A stretch of DNA of 64,000 nucleotides from Volutella citrinella (lineage: Eukaryota; Ascomycota; Sordariomycetes; Hypocreales; Nectriaceae), in NCBI GenBank assembly GCA_034401135.1, contig JAWZSP010000005.1, positions 3,348,001 through 3,412,000 on the forward strand, given 5' to 3'. Made by a program: the position numbers and the translations under genes. The notes under the pieces were generated by a model, which was not told the origin of the DNA, did no database searches, and saw only the letters and a list, made by a program, of their open reading frames with translations. Of this stretch, positions 44,391-55,280 are shown one piece after another. Numbering within the stretch: the first letter of the stretch is position 1; each line of letters begins with the position of its first letter.

Positions 44391-45711
44391 ATGGGTGGAG
44401 GACCTGAAGGCTACCGCACCGTCGCCTACTACGTCAACTGGTTCGTCCCCGCTCCATGGCTGAGGTGCGCCTTTGAGTGTCTTGGCAGCTAACAATCATC
44501 GGGCTCGCAGGGCTATTTATGCCCGAAAGCACCGGCCCCAGGAGCTGCCTGTCGAGAATCTCACCCACATTCTCTACTCCTTTGCTAATGTTCGCGACAC
44601 CGGCGAAGTGTAAGTGCCATATCTTTGGGATAGACACGCAGCGACTCGCTAACACGGATGTAGTCATTTGACCGATGGCTGGGCGGATACGGACATCCAT
44701 TGGGAGGGAGATTCATGGAATGACTCGGGCACCAACCTCTATGGATGTCTCAAGCAGCTCAACCTCCTCAAGAGGCGCAACCGAAACCTGAAGGTCCTTC
44801 TGTCAATTGGCGGCTGGACCTACAGCGCCAACTTCAAGGGCCCGGCAAGCACCCAAGAAGGGCGTGCTACGTTTGCCAGATCATGCGTGGATCTTCTGAA
44901 GACCATGGGCTTTGATGGCATGGACATTGACTGGGAGTATCCGCAGAATGCCGATGAGGCCCGCGACTTTGTCGAGCTTCTCGCAGCCGTGCGCTATGAG
45001 ATGGACGCCTACGCCCAGTCCTTGTCTGAGCCTCACCACTTTGAGCTGACGGTGGCGTGCCCCGCTGGCGCCAACAACTACCAGAAGATGGATATCGCCG
45101 GCATGGACAGGTTTTTGGACTTCTGGAACCTGATGGCTTATGACTACGCCGGGTCGTGGGACCAGACCAGTGGCCACCAGGCGAACCTGTATCCTTCCCG
45201 CGATAACCCGACCGCCACGCCCTTCTCAACCGTCGCCGCCGTTGACTTTTACATCAAGAGCGGTGTGCACCCCAGCAAGCTCGTCATGGGAATGCCTCTG
45301 TATGGCCGTGCCTTTGAAAACACGGATGGCCCCGGCCACCCATACAATGGCGTCGGTGAAGGAAACTGGGAGCGGGGCGTCTACGACTACAAGAAGCTGC
45401 CCCTCGAGGGCGCCACTGAGCACTCCGACGAGGGCAGCGGCGCCACTTTCTGCTACAACCCCGGCAACAGAACGATGGTGACCTATGACACGCCCCAAAT
45501 GGCGCGAACAAAGGTCGACTTCATCAAGCAGTGGCAGCTGGGCGGCGCCATGTGGTGGGAGAGTAGCGCGGACAAGGAGGGTGATGACAGCCTGATCCAA
45601 ACGGTTGTGAACTCGTTTGGAGGGCCTGGGGCTCTTCTCAACCAGCCCAACTGCATCGAATACCCTGCCACGAAGTATGATAATTTGCGCGAGGGATTCC
45701 CCAACAACTAA
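44391..45711 (+). CDS. Glycoside hydrolase 18 chitinase
   Basis: Exons 44391-44440, 44511-44609 and 44664-45711 give 398 residues. The product starts [17 protein letters not shown], so there is no signal peptide from the called ATG; a hydrophobic stretch in the same frame lies just upstream (see findings). The GH18 barrel is complete: [15 protein letters not shown] on strand 3, the catalytic DxxDxDxE motif as [11 protein letters not shown] with the acid Glu, then [20 protein letters not shown] on strand 6, and [14 protein letters not shown] at the end with the substrate-stacking Trp. The enzyme cuts beta-1,4 GlcNAc links in chitin. No chitin-binding domain is attached. It fits the single-domain subgroup A type. 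Confidence in function is high, in cellular location low. Confidence 0.94.
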
Positions 45712-46145
45712 GGGGAGGAACAGAGACAGCCCGATTGTAATGAGTGTTGGAGCCTAAGGAAAGCAGTCTTAAAAACATGCCTCGTGAGCAAGTACCAAAA
45801 GAAGAAAGAAAGAGGGCCAACAGAAGATGCAAGTTGCAAGTCTCTCAGGAACTATTAGCGCGAACACGAAGCAGTGGAAATAAACCTTGCAGTGCGTACA
45901 TACATGAAATCCCGCCGTTGAGTGAAGGAACGGTCTGCCGTCATGATGGTCGACGCATGATGCCCCACCACGTTCACGTGACCCTATCCGCTCGGATTCT
46001 GCGAGCGCGGCTGGTCCGTGCGCCAGCTTTTCGAGCTGCCAGAAATTTTCGCCTGGAAAAAAGTGTGAAAATCTCTAGCCTCGAGATATCACCACCTCGA
46101 TACCCGAATCCAATCCAATTGCGGCGCAGCCCGGGACGAGACAAG
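45712..46145. other. Intergenic, tandem gene spacer
   Basis: About 0.43 kb holding the chitinase 3' end and the NOP56 promoter. An open frame runs from 45744 in frame into NOP56 exon 1, but contains no conserved sequence before the called ATG. Confidence 0.5.
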
Positions 46146-47780
46146 ATGTCGCACATTGACTACGCCCTCTATGAGTCCCCCGTGGGCTATGCCCTCTTCA
46201 AGGTCATCCACCAGCAGGATGCCGTGGGCCTCAAGTTGAAGGAGACGCAGGCCGCCGCCAACGACCTGTCCAAGTTTGGCAAGATGGTCCAGCTGGTCAA
46301 CTTCAGCCCTTTCAGGTAGGGGACCCTGCGCCGGAACCAGTCTGAGAGTGTAATTGGGGTCCTAACATGGTGCGCAGGGGTCACGTTGAGGCTCTCGAGA
46401 ACATCAACCTCGTGTCCGAAGGCATTGTTACCGACTACCTCAAGTCGGTCCTCGAACTGAACCTCCCCAAGAGCGGCAAGAAGTCCAAGGTTGTCCTGGG
46501 TGTCTCCGAGAAGAACCTTGCCGGTGCCATCAAGGGCGAATTCCCCGGCCTCGAGTGCGAGACTGCCGACACCAACGACGTCGTGGCCGATGTGATCCGT
46601 GGTCTCCGCCTCCACGCCGACAAGCTGCTCGGCGGCCTCAAGTCGGGCGATGTCGAGAAGGCCGGTCTGGGTATGGGCCACGCCTACTCCCGTGCCAAGG
46701 TCAAGTTCAGCGTTACCCGCAACGACAACCACATCATCCAGGCCAGTGCCACCATCGACTTCCAGGACAAGGGCGTCAACCAGTTCTTCATGCGTGTGCG
46801 CGAGTGGTACGGCTGGCACTTCCCCGAGCTCATCAAGATTGAGTCCGACAACTTCACCTACTGCAAGCTGGTCCTCGCCATTGGCGACAAGAAGAGCCTC
46901 AACGACGAGAAGCTCCACGACATTGCCCTCATCGTTGGTGAGGATGGCGACAAGGCCCAGGCCATCATTGATGCCGCCAAGGTCTCCATGGGTCTTGACA
47001 TCTCCCCCGCCGATCTTGAGATCGTCCTGGGTTTCGCCGAGGCCGTCGTCAAGCAGGCTGAGAACCGAAAGACGACCGCCCACTACCTTGAGAAGAAGAT
47101 GAACCACGTCGCCCCCAACCTCCAGACCCTCATCGGTACCCCCGTCGCCGCCCGCCTGATCTCCCACGCTGGTTCCCTAACCAACCTGTCCAAGTACCCT
47201 GCTTCCACTCTGCAGATTCTTGGTGCTGAGAAGGCCCTGTTCCGTGCCCTCAAGAGCAAGAGCAACACCCCCAAGTATGGCCTCATCTACCACAGCAGCT
47301 TCATCGGCAAGGCCGGTGTCCGCAACAAGGGTCGCATCTCCCGATACCTGGCCAACAAGTGCAGTATGGCCTCTCGTATCGACAACTTCTCTGAGGAGCC
47401 CTCCACCAAGTTTGGCGAGGCCCTCCGACAGCAGGTCGAGGACCGCCTGGAGTTCTACGCCACTGGCAAGAAGCCCGCCAAGAACGCCGATGTCATGGTA
47501 GGTCGAATTCTCTCACGTATGCCAATGATTCAATGCTAACTTAGTGCAGCAATCCGTAATGGACATCATTGACGACGGCGAGGGTGAGGATGAGGAGATG
47601 GCCGATGCCCCCGAGCCCGCCTCTGCCAAGAAGGAGAAGAAGGAAAAGAAGGACAAGAAGGAGAAGAAAGAGAAGAAGGACAAGAAGCGCAAGCGTGATG
47701 AAGAGGAGGCTGCCACCCCCAAGAAGGCCGACAAGGAGAAGAAGAAGAAGCGAAAGTCCAAGGGTGGCGATGACGAGTAG
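46146..47780 (+). CDS. NOP56: Nucleolar protein 56, box C/D snoRNP core
   Basis: Exons 46146-46315, 46378-47497 and 47550-47780 give 506 residues, the family length. The protein is a core part of box C/D snoRNPs, which guide 2'-O-methylation of rRNA in the nucleolus, together with Nop58, fibrillarin and Snu13. It starts MSHIDYALYESPVGYALFKV. The N-terminal domain runs to about 165, a coiled coil to about 270, and the Nop domain shows IGTPVAARLISHAGSLTNL and YPASTLQILGAEKALFRAL, ending with GRISRYLANKCSMASRID. The C-terminus is a long KKE/KKD tract and an acidic stretch (DGEGEDEEMADAPEP), normal for this protein. The 5' leader overlaps a long open frame. The long antisense frames here only mirror codon usage. 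Confidence 0.97.
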
Positions 47781-48933
47781 AGCTCCCTCAATCACTTGAC
47801 GGCTTCAAACCGTGGGTCAAATCTGATCGACGGGAAGCAGCCAGTGGCTTTGAGGGAAGCGAAGGCTCGAGTTTTTCAGCTAGAGAGCGGGCTGACTTTC
47901 ACCATGGACGGTGCGGCGAGGGGATCAGGTGGTATGGAGCGCCTTCGGGGCGGTGCCAGTGACCCGCCCCCGGCTGCCACTGGAGATGCCCCCAGCCCCA
48001 TATTGGGACGGAGTCCCTCTCCTGCCACTCTCCCACCGGAGCCCTGCGCTGCTACGGACGTTTCGAATGATGAGCGAGAACTAGATGTGAAAACGCAGGG
48101 GCGTGGTGCACGGCACAGGACGGCATTCCTGGGGTCCTGCGCGATTGTTTAGGGAGTTTGTAGGATTCTGGCTTCAGGCGTTCGAGGGCATTTGGCATTG
48201 TGCACCTATCTATTTCCATAGTAAAGGGACCATACCCGTTTAACATATCGATCAATTGATTGCTCTGGCAATTAAGCGCGTGTTCCCGACAAGCTGGGCG
48301 CCATGCTGCGGTGCCTGGTGCTGTTACCAATTGGCGACTCTTACTGGCCGGGTTCTGGCGGGTCACTCACTCACACGGGAATCAAGAGCGTTTAGCGGAT
48401 TGCCCCACAAGGGCAAGGCTGGTGCTGGGGTGGAAATTTTTCGGCCACAAATGAGAGAATCGAATGGGTGAGGCTAGAATTGCGGTGCGGCGCTAATAGG
48501 TCGCGAGGCGATGTTCGCTTTGTGAGAAGGAAACGATGGAGGTGTTCCTTGCCACGAATGTTCTATTTGTCAGCCCAGATGCAATGGGGAACTCAACACT
48601 CAAGTGTGCAGGACTTGAAGTGTCTTCGTAGGCTGAAATGATTGCGGGCAGAGTACGGAGTATCCGCGAAGCTAATATGGTGGTGTACATGATGTGCACG
48701 CGACAATCTGCAAACCGGGACAGGGCAGCAAACTATGTGGGCAAGATCACGTAGCGCTATACAGAAATCACAGGCGGAATCTTATGGATCATAATTTTAC
48801 TTCGTTTCAATCAAGCATGCATTAACAGAAGCCCGATGTGCTCTATGCTACATCAACGCCTTTTTTCGGCAGTCCATGGTATTTTCAACCCGTCATCCCG
48901 TTCGAAATCAGTTTCTCCCCCCTGGTCATGCAC
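47781..48933. other. Intergenic between converging genes
   Basis: About 1.15 kb between the 3' ends of NOP56 and the ubiquitin fusion gene. Short frames only; no snoRNA C/D box pair could be recognised despite the context. Confidence 0.5.
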
Positions 48934-50106
<1,173 letters not shown>

Positions 50107-50876
50107 ATGGTCAAGAAGAGAAAGAACAAGTACGACTTCCCACTCCATTCCCTCACTCGCTCGCACGCCGCTTTCGTCGCCGTCACCGTTACCGTCGTCG
50201 TTGTCTCGAGCTGCTTGCCCGCCCTCGCTGCTGCGCGACAGGACATTCTCGAGTGATCTCGCGAACACTCGACAAACGGAGACGAACTCAGCTGCAGCTT
50301 CGCAACGCAGACGCAACAGCATGCTAACAGTCTTCCAGCGGCCGAAACAAGAAGGGTCGTGGCCACACCAAGCCCATCCGATGCAGCAACTGCTCGCGAT
50401 GCACCCCCAAGGATAAGGCCATCAAGCGCTTCACCATCCGCAACATGGTCGAGTCTGCTGCCATCCGTAAGCCTCTACCCCTCCGCACCCGCACGAACCA
50501 ATTGCTGACCAGTCAGGTGATATCTCCGATGCCTCCGTCTTCGCCGAGTACACTGTCCCCAAGATGTACCTGAAGCTGCAGTACTGCGTCTCTTGCGCCA
50601 TTCACGGCAAGATTGTCCGGTACGTTGTCCTTCCCGGGAGTGTGACAACTGCGCCTTGGTTGCGTATGTGCTTCAGATGAGCCTTGGTCGTACTTGAAAC
50701 ACTCCCAGCAGGCGTCTCTACGACGACCTGTCCCCCTACTCAGGTATGTGAGCCGCCCAGCTGACTAGATCCACAGTGTCCGATCTCGCGTCGGCCGCCG
50801 CAACCGTGCCCCTCCCCCTCGCGTCCGCTACAACAAGGACGGCAAGAAGATCATCCCCACTACCCCCAAGGCTTAG
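50107..50876 (+). CDS. RPS26: 40S ribosomal protein eS26
   Basis: Exons 50107-50129, 50339-50466, 50517-50619 and 50777-50876 give 117 residues, the expected size. It starts [20 protein letters not shown] and has the zinc-binding pattern [17 protein letters not shown] with later cysteines in [12 protein letters not shown]; it ends [17 protein letters not shown]. eS26 sits at the mRNA exit channel of the small subunit and its C-terminus contacts mRNA. The 209-base first intron and the 157-base third intron are long for this window. Inside the third intron is a short AG..GT-flanked stretch (about 50713-50744) that would shift the frame if used; I treat it as intron. Divergent from UBI3. Confidence 0.95.
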
Positions 50877-51570
50877 ATGGGTTGTTGATTTATGGGATGG
50901 AGTCTGGTTACCTTTTAACGTCTGCATCAAAAACGGATGGGATGAGCACTTGGGATTATGAAGTATTAAAAGATTCCAAAATACAATCGGACGCCATTTG
51001 CTGATGGAGCATGGCATAACATTCAAGCCCACTTGAATCCTGTGATCTGAATCCTGTTATCCATGACCGGGGACTCATGTCGCCAGCATACGTAGTAGCG
51101 CGATCACAGACTTGCGTTTAGAGCCCAGAAACACGATGGATAGACTTAAAATCTAGCCAAGTTAGTGGACACAGCATTATGGTGTTGTCATGCGACCTAC
51201 TCCTCTTGATCAGGTTGACACGTTGTCAGAACCAACACCAAGGGGGCATTTTATTCTATTTTCTTGAGGCGAATTGTAATTGTGGCCATGAGGAAAACTT
51301 GGTATTTTCTATTTTTTGTGTAAAATGTCTCGAGTATTACCCGAATTTCGCTGCTATCCCGGTGACGTCTATGCATATCCATGTTTTCGTTTGGGTTTAT
51401 TGTCCTGCACATGCCTACACCATCGCTTTGACAGATAATCCCCTTGCTACTAAAAAACGCAACTTCTCAGAATGAATAAAGAAAAGGTATTATAACCAAG
51501 CCCTCGAGAAATTCTAGTAAAAGCCCCTTCTCCGTTGTCGCAAAGGAGGGGAAGGGTGTCCATCGCAAAT
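50877..51570. other. Intergenic between converging genes
   Basis: About 0.7 kb, AT-rich towards 51250-51520. An open frame at 51179-51475 has no recognised content. Holds two 3' ends. Confidence 0.5.
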
Positions 51571-54189
51571 TTACCCTACACTCGGCCATCTCACCAGCGC
51601 GGTCCCATTCTGGGAACAGGCGTAAGGATCAACACAGACTCCTCCACCACAACAGCTGCCTATTACACAGACAAGGTCCTCCTCCCCCAAACCTCTGCAG
51701 TCGTCATTGCTGGTGCAAGCCCCCGCATAATTGGTGCACTCCATTTGTTGGTACGCCAGCCCGCCGGTGCCACCCGCCATGGTACCACAGACGCATCCTG
51801 TCCCTTCAATCAAGGCCTCGGCCGGGTACGCACAATCCCTCCCCTCGCCGTGAGTGACACTGGGCACATCACAGCAGGCAATGGCTGAAGGGTCCTGCAC
51901 TGTGATGTTGAATGTGCGTGGCCGTTCCGGTGACCAGTTGAGCGTTGTGATGGCGTCGATGCGTGTGGCCCCAGCGACAAGGCTCAGATCTAGGGGCATT
52001 TCGCCTGCGTGGAGATCTACGCAGATGTCGTCCTCAAAGCTGCGGTGCATGTTGTAGATGTTGATGTAGTTCTGGATCGCACCGGTCAACATCGGCGACT
52101 GGATCCGGCTCTGAGAGAAGACCTGCTGCAGTATCTCCCAGAGCTGCACGTACGCTCTTACTGCCGCCTCGGCTTCTCCCCTCTCTATGTCGTCAAGCCC
52201 CTCGTTGTAAAGTTCCGATCGGAGAGATTCGCTGCTCAGAAGGTCCTGTGCGGTCATTTCCAATGTCGTGACGACGGTTGATAGATCCGGACACGAATCC
52301 CCAAAGGGATCGCTTGTCAGGAAGTCGATCACATCATTCTTGATCGCCATCTGGCACCGCAACGCTCCAGATTGCGACCCGGGAAAGGTGCAATCGAAAT
52401 CCCATCGCCCAGAGGATTCATCGACCGCCATCTGTAAGCACGCCGTATCTCCCACAGAGAGCTCCGGAGCCGGCCTGAGCATCCGTGTCACTGGATTGCC
52501 GCATTGATTGTGGAGTATAAGTGTCTGCTGGAAGTCCATGTCGTCCGCGCGCTTTAAGCGACGAGCAACTGAGCATGCCGTCCCGGCCAAACGAGAAATC
52601 TGATCATACATGTCCCGAATTAGGATGGACACTCCGTAGGAGCAGTTCCGAGTGGAGAAGTGTATCCCGTCACCGTCAAGTATCATGGCGGCACCACCCC
52701 TATCTACAATGGCAATCTGGCTTTGGTTTGCTATGTCGATGTAGTGTGACCCCCCGGACTCGTCACGGACAGTCAGGAATAATGGATCGATTCCCGTGCT
52801 TTCGAAGACGACTGACTCGATGTAGGGAACAGGGATTGAGACATTCGACTCCCGCAGCTGAGAGTTGCGCATCAGAGCTCGGCGCAGTGGATCGCCCTCG
52901 GGATCGTTGGCGAGCTGATAGCAAGTCTCCTGGGCAATGGCCGCCGTACGAGTGACGTGTGTGAAGTTCGCGGCGGTGATTTCTGGGACCCCAGTTGATG
53001 TCTCGGAGGACCATGTGCTCTGAGAGAGGGTGGCGTTGAGTCTCTCGCTGGAGCTTGGCTCGGGGATCCATATGGTAGGCCAGCCCGGGTTTGAGCGGGT
53101 AGTCCCGGAGCCAGTAGAAGAGGTATTCATCCCCGACGGACTGAGTGTCCTCGTCACTTGAGTACTAAAGCCCGATTCCACCCTTGACGACGTCAAAGTT
53201 GGCTGGCTAGAGCCTTCCGCAGTCATGGAGCTTGGCGGGAAAATAGCTGTGGCGGAAGAGTTCCACGTCGAGTTGGACATGAAGCTCGACCAAGACGACA
53301 AGCTGCTCCACTGTGTGGTCGAGGAGTTCCAGCCCGTGAGTGTCAAGGTAGGCATATTCGTCGGGAGGCGTATGGTGGTAAGGCCCGAGGCAGTGGGAAG
53401 GCGTAAAGTGACTGACTGGAGAGAGCTTGCAGAAGCCGATTCTACAGCGGATGAGTTCCAGCCCAGTGAGCTCGGAAAGAATCCTGTGGAGTTGGAAGGA
53501 GGGGGAAGCGAAGGAGTAATCGTGGTTTCCGGAATTGTAGCAGGGAGCGTTCTGATAACTGATGTATTTGGAGGGAGCGTTGGCAAAATGATTGTGGTGT
53601 TGGGAAACGGTGCTCCCGCTGAGAAAGTACGAGAAATGATTGGTGTTCCAATGGATGAGTTGGATAACGGAAGCCCTCCTGTGGTAGGCAGCCCACCCAC
53701 TGTTGTGACTGAGCCGGTTATACTACCGGTTGGAAACCCAGGCGGTAGTGAATGTGAAGAAAGAGTATGATTAAGCGAAATAGCAGAACTGGACCAGCTC
53801 TGGCGTCCCGAAGACGAAGGCCTCCCGGTCTCGGAGGCAGTAACACCGCCGGCTCTGGTTGTGGTTGCTCCATGACTTGTCCATGTAGCGGAGAATGTCG
53901 CATTGGTGAGGATGCACTCACACTGGAAAGAGTCAGGAAGAAACCCGGTGAAGCGACGAGATGCTGATTCACTTACATAGGACGAGATCTGTGTCTGGTT
54001 GTATGTTATAAACTGGGTAGGGGTGCTGATGCCCTCTGCACAAGGCCCGTCGCCAAGCAGACTCGAGCAAAACGAAACACCATGGCTGAGCAGGGAAGAG
54101 AAGAGGGAGTCGCGTGGGCACGATGCCGTTGTTGTACTGTTTTGGGCATAGACAGATGAAACGAGCAAGAAGAAATATGGCCTCCACAT
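51571..54189 (-). CDS. Secreted Ser/Thr-rich protein with Cys-rich C-terminus
   Basis: A single exon of 872 residues from ATG 54189. A signal peptide (MWRPYFFLLVSSVYA, cut before QNST) is followed by a Cys-containing head (about 16-90), a long Ser/Thr/Pro/Gly-rich mucin-like region with many N-glycosylation sites (about 95-410), a more folded part (about 420-760, with FDCTFPGSQSGALRCQMAIK) and a Cys-rich end (ACCDVPSV, GCVCGTMAGG, CVIGSCCGGGVCVDPYACSQ). No hydrophobic GPI-anchor signal closes the protein, so it is probably secreted rather than anchored. I do not recognise an enzymatic domain. It looks like a cell-surface or matrix protein, possibly adhesive. The single exon over 2.6 kb is notable. 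Confidence 0.82.
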   Translation of the reverse strand: MWRPYFFLLVSSVYAQNSTTTASCPRDSLFSSLLSHGVSFCSSLLGDGPCAEGISTPTQFITYNQTQISSYVSESASRRFTGFLPDSFQCECILTNATFSATWTSHGATTTRAGGVTASETGRPSSSGRQSWSSSAISLNHTLSSHSLPPGFPTGSITGSVTTVGGLPTTGGLPLSNSSIGTPIISRTFSAGAPFPNTTIILPTLPPNTSVIRTLPATIPETTITPSLPPPSNSTGFFPSSLGWNSSAVESASASSLQSVTLRLPTASGLTTIRLPTNMPTLTLTGWNSSTTQWSSLSSWSSFMSNSTWNSSATAIFPPSSMTAEGSSQPTLTSSRVESGFSTQVTRTLSPSGMNTSSTGSGTTRSNPGWPTIWIPEPSSSERLNATLSQSTWSSETSTGVPEITAANFTHVTRTAAIAQETCYQLANDPEGDPLRRALMRNSQLRESNVSIPVPYIESVVFESTGIDPLFLTVRDESGGSHYIDIANQSQIAIVDRGGAAMILDGDGIHFSTRNCSYGVSILIRDMYDQISRLAGTACSVARRLKRADDMDFQQTLILHNQCGNPVTRMLRPAPELSVGDTACLQMAVDESSGRWDFDCTFPGSQSGALRCQMAIKNDVIDFLTSDPFGDSCPDLSTVVTTLEMTAQDLLSSESLRSELYNEGLDDIERGEAEAAVRAYVQLWEILQQVFSQSRIQSPMLTGAIQNYINIYNMHRSFEDDICVDLHAGEMPLDLSLVAGATRIDAITTLNWSPERPRTFNITVQDPSAIACCDVPSVTHGEGRDCAYPAEALIEGTGCVCGTMAGGTGGLAYQQMECTNYAGACTSNDDCRGLGEEDLVCVIGSCCGGGVCVDPYACSQNGTALVRWPSVG

Positions 54190-55280
54190 GGTAAGGGGAT
54201 CCTCTTAGAACGAGCGTGATCTTGGAGAAGCAGCCCTAAATGAGAAAGCGTTAGCGTTTCAAGGATTTGCTCCGAGCTGGCCACCGCCCCCTTGGAATAC
54301 TTTATATGGCACTGTGAGAGCGTGGGAGATGTTTCCTGGCCTGCGCACAGAGACAACGAGACGTCTATCACGGTCGTCGAGAAATGACCACGTCGTCCAA
54401 GGCGCTCCGAGTCCCGAGTCTCGAGCAACTCTCGACAACCTTGCAAGGGCGTCCTGTGCAGCGAGACATGGGTCAACACAACCCCATCGCACAGCATGGT
54501 GACCTGGACATCCGGCCCGAAGCATCCTGGGGCATGCAGGTAGCTGAACGACGGGACCAGCAGACGGGATCCTCGTTACTTGGCTCCTATCAGACGGCAC
54601 GGCGCCAAGTGGTTGTTGTGAATCCCCTGCTCTTCTCAACACCCAGTTTCACAAATCACATAGTCCCCCCCTCCCCTCCAGGAACAACAGCTCGTGGGAC
54701 GTATCCTCGCCCGCCGTGTCTCTCTGTCACTCATGTAGGAGGCCTAAGTGATGGCAGATCTGGAACATTAAGGCACAAAGCCACTCGCCTTCAGGCTGGA
54801 TCCCCCTCCGGAACTCGACTCGGCATCCCCAGCTAGTCTGTCGCCGACCGAGTCTTTCGCATGGGGTATGCGGTGACACCGCACGTGCATCATCTGAAGC
54901 AATGTTGACACCTGCGGCTCGGCGTGGTGTGCAGAGAGTCGACATCTCAAAGGGGGAGAAGCATTGTAACATGCCACAGCCTGAGTCAGGGGAGGGAAAA
55001 CGCTTTCGTGAACAGTCATCTAAATGCCGATGTCCGTCTCAACCGAGCATGGCAGAGCTCCCATGTCGAATCATCTCTCACAGGAAAGGGTCAAGGTCGC
55101 AGGGTGCTGCATCGCGCAAACAAACAGCAGAACAATGGTATTTCCAGACCAACTGAACACCCGTCAGGATAACAATTAAGAATAAGTAGCCCTGTCCCAG
55201 TTTCTTGACCATCATGCCCAACACCAAATCTACTCATTCATCATCATATACAGCTAGATACGCAAAGCATCCTTTGTTCG
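54190..55280. other. Intergenic, tandem gene spacer
   Basis: About 1.1 kb between the secreted-protein start and the SMC4 3' end. Overlapping short frames on both strands, no conserved content. No repeat seen. Confidence 0.5.

Noticed and set aside
46187..47167. 326-codon open frame antisense to NOP56
   Set aside because: It mirrors the biased codon use of a highly expressed gene (low third-position A/T) and has no independent domain, start context or splice signal.
50130..50338. snoRNA inside the long first intron of RPS26
   Set aside because: No convincing C box (RTGATGA) and D box (CTGA) pair with terminal pairing could be seen.
50713..50744. Extra exon in the third RPS26 intron
   Set aside because: It is bounded by AG and GT but its 32 bases would shift the frame, and the joined protein without it matches eS26 throughout.
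53225..53770. 181-codon open frame antisense to the secreted Ser/Thr-rich protein
   Set aside because: The Val/Gly/Glu-rich sequence is the complement of Ser/Thr/Pro codons; it has no other support.
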